A stretch of DNA of 64,000 nt, from contig NC_079375.1 in assembly GCF_021018895.1 (NCBI RefSeq), forward strand, positions 17,233,992-17,297,991. The letters are read 5' to 3'. Both the position numbers and the translations under genes were made by a program. The DNA is from Seriola aureovittata (taxonomy: Eukaryota; Chordata; Actinopteri; Carangiformes; Carangidae). The notes under the pieces are model-generated. The model worked only from the letters and a program-made list of their open reading frames with translations, had not been told where the DNA came from and searched no databases. This document shows positions 59,470-64,000 of the stretch, piece by piece (the stretch's first letter is position 1; each line of letters begins with the position of its first letter).

Positions 59470-59800
59470 TCCTCTAAAGTTCAGAAATTGATCGGCGCGT
59501 TCGATATATTGATCATCGATCACTTCATGCTCACTCGGCGCTGTTTCCTAAACACAGAGGCATTTGTGTGGGATCGTTTCAGTGGTTACGCTTTGACCTG
59601 TAGCACATGAATGACTGACACCAGAAATATGTTGAAAAATAAATGTCAGCCGTGTTGTTTTATTATCTATTGAGCAAAAGGCCATTAAAATGTGGCTCCT
59701 CCTGCTTTCGCTGGGGTTAATAATGATGGACGCTCCCGCTTGTAATTTAACCTTACATTGATGTGGTTCACAAGCAATAGGTTTTTTTCGATTATGATCA
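59470..59800. promoter_or_regulatory. Candidate conserved upstream element with ONECUT motifs
   Basis: Complex, repeat-free DNA about 2.3 kb upstream of the onecut3 ATG. ATTGAT (59487-59492), ATTGAT (59508-59513) and ATCGAT (59515-59520) lie within 34 bp. Further right are TAAT-bearing words near 59640-59760. Sequence character and position suggest an enhancer; conservation is not testable here. Confidence 0.35.
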
Positions 59801-59998
59801 AGCAAATAAAATATTCTACTAATTTATTTAATCGAAAAAAAAATATTATTAAATTGGAATATATTGTATCATCTTTTTTCACGGCGGTTTGACTATGAGA
59901 TCAAACTGTGTTTCTGTCCAAGGCCAAAAACACGAAGCAGCAATCACCGCATTCAACTGGTTTATAGCTTTTGTGTCAGTGTCAGGATTTATTGAAAA

Positions 59999-60000
<2 letters not shown>

Positions 60001-60052
<52 letters not shown>
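60001..60052. repeat. (GT)n microsatellite
   Basis: 26 perfect GT units. Confidence 0.95.
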
Positions 60053-60054
<2 letters not shown>

Positions 60055-62080
60055 AAAACATTTTGGGCAAAACCGTTTGTATATTAACGCAGTTTTTAGG
60101 AGACAGGGTCGAATTCAGAGCGCTGTTACTATAATATTGTTTCTCTGGGCTCATGCAGAGCTTGAAAATCTGAATGTGGGTTTGACTTGAAATGAATTTC
60201 GATTGTTACATAGGCTATAACAATTCAACTGTACATTCAATTCTTAAATTCTATTTGTAATTTCCTTATCATTCAAGAAATGTTTGTGATTTCTTTCCAT
60301 ATTTTGCAGCCATCTCTAAAAACTAAAAATCCATCCTACAGGCAAGTCACAGAGAAAGCCTGATGAGTTATGGCTTTTTGAATATGGAAACCTACTGCAG
60401 AAAAAAAACAAAGAGGAACAGAGCATAGAAAATCTTGTGCACCAGCAAAAGCACTAAAGATGTTTCCTCCCTATCCTTTTGTCAAAATGTGCTGAAGTGC
60501 ACAGTCTGCATCATCAGGGCCACTGCAGCTTATTTACAGTGTGTGCAAACACAGTAGCCGGCGTTAAAATTAAGAGGTGGTTTAACCCACAAAAAGTCAA
60601 CCTATAGTCTATAGCTAACACAGTAACATATGGAGCTGATTGTGTTTTACTGTTTTACAAAAAGAAAAACAAATATTGATAACACTTTTTTTTTTTCCTG
60701 TGAGATGACCGAACCACAGCTACAAAAAAAGGTCCTGAAATGCAAAAAAAAACAAAAGCTATACCTGTTGGCTAGAAAACATAATGCTGACATGCAGAGA
60801 CAATAATTCAGAGATTTACAATATTAGGACAAAGACAAATAGATCCACCTTTCCTGCACACTGAACTTAGCTTTCCGTACCTTTGTATGAATCTGTATAA
60901 TATATCAATAAAAGAATTTGTAAAAAGAAATTGTATTTTTCCACATCGTTGATTGTCACATTGATCATTTTTTATCAGGTGTTTTCCCCTCTTTCACACA
61001 CGCAGTGGTGAACAACAGAGTGACATTTCTTTTAGTTAAATTTGATTAAAACATAACCTAAGTATTGGATAAATGCCGTCAGTCGTTAGAGTATTTTTAT
61101 GTATATGTGAAATAAAGAGTAGTGTAGCTGTTTTATGACGTGAAGCTCATACAGCACATCAGACATCAGACCCTTTGTTTTAATAGAGAACACACTGAAA
61201 GTTTTTTACTGCAAGAAACACACAATCACAAAGGCAATTTAATCTCAAAATATACAAAATATATTATGGATTCACGAAGCAGCGTCTGAATTTTGTATTG
61301 AACATTTACATTGCGGTAGGGGGGATATTTTCTCCACGCTGCTTATATTGCAGTAGTAGTTAACTGGATTTAGTTCATTTGTGTGTGGGTGAATAACACA
61401 GTCTAAAAAGTTTAGAAATGAATTCAAAGTTCAGAAAAAATAAAGTCAGTCTATTATCATCTTTCTTTTAGAATAAGAAAGAAAAAAGAAAACAGGTCAG
61501 CCAGCAGTAAAAATCTAATAAGAAATTCTGTGACTCTGCTGTGTCACATTATACTGTACATGCGGAAAATATAAGTAGGATGTCCTTGTCTGTGATTATG
61601 AAAGAATAAAACTGAATATAAAAAATAATTCTTGTAGCAAAGATTGATGTTTTTACCAACACAAAAGAAGTTTGTTTTTATGTTTTATGAATAAAAAAAA
61701 TCATATTGATTAAAACAACTCAACAACTTAATCCACTCGCTCAATTCGCACAGAACTGAAAAAAACAAACTGTGATATTCTCCTCATTGATTATAACTTT
61801 CCTGCAGCTGTGGAGTATTTTAAGTCAAGAATTTATTCATTCGAGTTTAAGATGTGAACAAGATCCAAAGAGCGTGTTTCTTCTTGTGTTTGTGAATCAT
61901 TTCTCCAGTATTTCACCACATAGAGCGGTAATGGTGACATTTTCGTTAATCATATCTCTTTATCAACTGAAAATGCACAGTAGTACAACTTCTCCAGCAT
62001 CCATATCCTCTCAGGCACCGGTTGCTAAGAAACAGAAGGAGAGATGTATTGAGACAGAATAGTCAATCAATTCTCCTGTG

Positions 62081-62291
<211 letters not shown>

Positions 62292-63701
62292 GGTTTTTCA
62301 CACAGCCATATTGTCTCTGTAGTTGAGTACACTGTGTGTGCGTCTGTAAGTACAGGGGTGGTGAATATGTGTTTTCAAAGCTATGAAGGGGATTAAAGTA
62401 TGTGAAATATTCCTTTATTTTCAGCAGTTTAAATCTTCTGTTTCCGTTATAAATGGATCACAAATTCCAGGATAGTTTCCCACACTGGTCATTTCAACCA
62501 CTTCATATTGAGAACATCATCATCTTCAAGCATTTTATATCCAAAGGTCATAGGTCACTGTGCTTCTCCTCCAGGGATTATCTGCTTTTCATCACATCAT
62601 TCAGTGCAGTTGGAGGCGAATAAGGGGGAAACTCTTATCTTCACCATACAGAGGCAAAGCAACAGATTATTAGTCACCTTATGCTGCCTGTACCCAAAAG
62701 GGATGCATTGGATTTCATTCACTTGGCCCAAAAAAAAACAAACAAAAAAAACAACCCAACCTCTGTGGACTTTGTTGTTCCTGAACAGAAAGGAACAGAA
62801 CAGTTTCCTACTCTTTGTACAAATGTATTGCTGAGCTGTTGAATTATTCAACTGTATAATTCAAGATGAGATTTTTTTTTAAAAACAGCTTTCTTTAAAG
62901 CTACTTCAGATGATTAATTTGACAGAAAAAAAAGATTTGTGTGAGTGAGTGTTGAGTTTTTTCCCCATCTGAATAAAGGGTCTAAGGACAGAGGATGTTA
63001 TATGTTGTGCATTGTTGTCCTCCATTCAAAAATATAATACTAACTTTGACCTATCTGTATCAGGGAATGCCACGGTTACTCGTGAAGTGGACATGGCAGA
63101 TAGAAAATACTCTAACTTGAAAATATGTCAGATTTTTGTTCTGGAAGTTTCAGCAATGTTTACCATGAGCTTCCGGTGCTTAAAAGATTGACTATAATCC
63201 AAAAAAAGGTGTTCAAAAGACAAACAGAAATGCACTATTTTACTCTAAACCACCTTCTCCGTGTCTGCTTCCCTCAGGTCTCCTCCAGCAGGAGGCAGAG
63301 AAATATGCTGGTTTCATACACTCCATCGATTTTGCCCTCGAACAAAGACAGACAGAGAGGGATGGAAGCAGGGGAGCGGAGGAGACGAGGAGTGAGAGAA
63401 ATGAGAGCTAGATGAAGAGCACTTGCCACAATGGTAAATTTTCTTGTTTTATCCAAACACACAGCTACATGGATTCGGTTTGGCAATTATTGGCAAATGG
63501 AAAAGGAGATACAAAGATGTGAATTTAATATCGGGATAATTTAAAGGTTCTGTGTGTGTTTACTTCAAAGGGGAAAACACTCATCACCACGGCTTTGAGC
63601 TCCAAATGGAGAAAAAGCGCTGTTTACTCTACAAATGAGTGTGAGACAGAGCAACAGAGCGAGAGACAGAAACAGAGAGCAACAGGGAAGAAGAAGGAGA
63701 G

Positions 63702-63702
<1 letters not shown>

Positions 63703-63740
<38 letters not shown>
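63703..63740. repeat. (GA)n microsatellite
   Basis: About 19 GA units inside a longer purine-rich stretch (63640-63740). Confidence 0.93.
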
Positions 63741-63742
<2 letters not shown>

Positions 63743-63975
63743 GGGCTGGTGTTAAGGTGATTAGTCTGGTGGGTTGGCGATAGAGAGAGTTGATCAATAA
63801 CCTATCGATCTCCCATTGCGAGTGTCAGGGGGGTAGTGGGAAAGAGAGGGAGGGTGAGGGAAAGGATAGGGAGGGAGTCGGTCCTGGCTTGACTTTTAAA
63901 AATCCTTTACTCTGCAGATGACAAATAACCCATTAGATTACAGGAGAGCTGGAAAATCTGGAAGTCCTTCCTGCT

Positions 63976-64000
63976 ACACACACACGCACACACACACACA
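63976..64000. repeat. (CA)n microsatellite, cut by window end
   Basis: A CA repeat with one CGCA unit that runs off the right edge of the window. Confidence 0.9.

Overview
The window looks like nuclear DNA from a ray-finned (teleost) fish. It is gene-poor, with very many long GT/CA microsatellites, interspersed elements of kinds common in fish genomes, compact coding introns, and two recognisable vertebrate neural genes. Nothing bacterial, organellar, viral or CRISPR-like was seen. I found no convincing undescribed biological system. The most interesting signals are regulatory and gene-structural.

Layout. About 560-1243 is a purine-rich, locally CpG-containing stretch ending in a good splice donor. 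It may be the promoter and non-coding first exon of the downstream + strand gene. From 1244 to 30008 lies about 29 kb of non-coding sequence, probably a 5' intron. It carries a 5'-truncated LINE, a 527-bp near-perfect tandem duplication, a hAT-like remnant with a BED zinc-finger fragment, two or three dispersed repeats and several microsatellites. From 30009 to about 33075 is lingo3 (+ strand), encoding a 622-residue LRR-Ig membrane protein in three coding exons. From 33.1 to 42.3 kb is intergenic DNA, with a GC-rich hairpin/RFX-site/CCAAT element at 33.4 kb and several short palindromes. From about 42.3 to 57.6 kb is onecut3 (- strand): exon 1 with the CUT domain, a 10.2-kb intron, exon 2 with the homeodomain, and a long probable 3' UTR carrying four perfect miR-9 8-mer sites. 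From 57.6 to 64 kb is the onecut3 upstream region, with candidate conserved elements containing ONECUT-type motifs.

How it fits together. The two genes are convergent (tail to tail), with stop codons about 13.2 kb apart. Human LINGO3 and ONECUT3 both map to 19p13.3, so this is probably a preserved, compacted syntenic pair. LINGO3 is a neuronal surface protein. ONECUT3 is a neural, endodermal and retinal transcription factor whose transcript appears to be under miR-9 control, and whose locus contains several clusters of its own binding motif, suggesting autoregulation. The fish paralogue (a or b) cannot be decided from this window.
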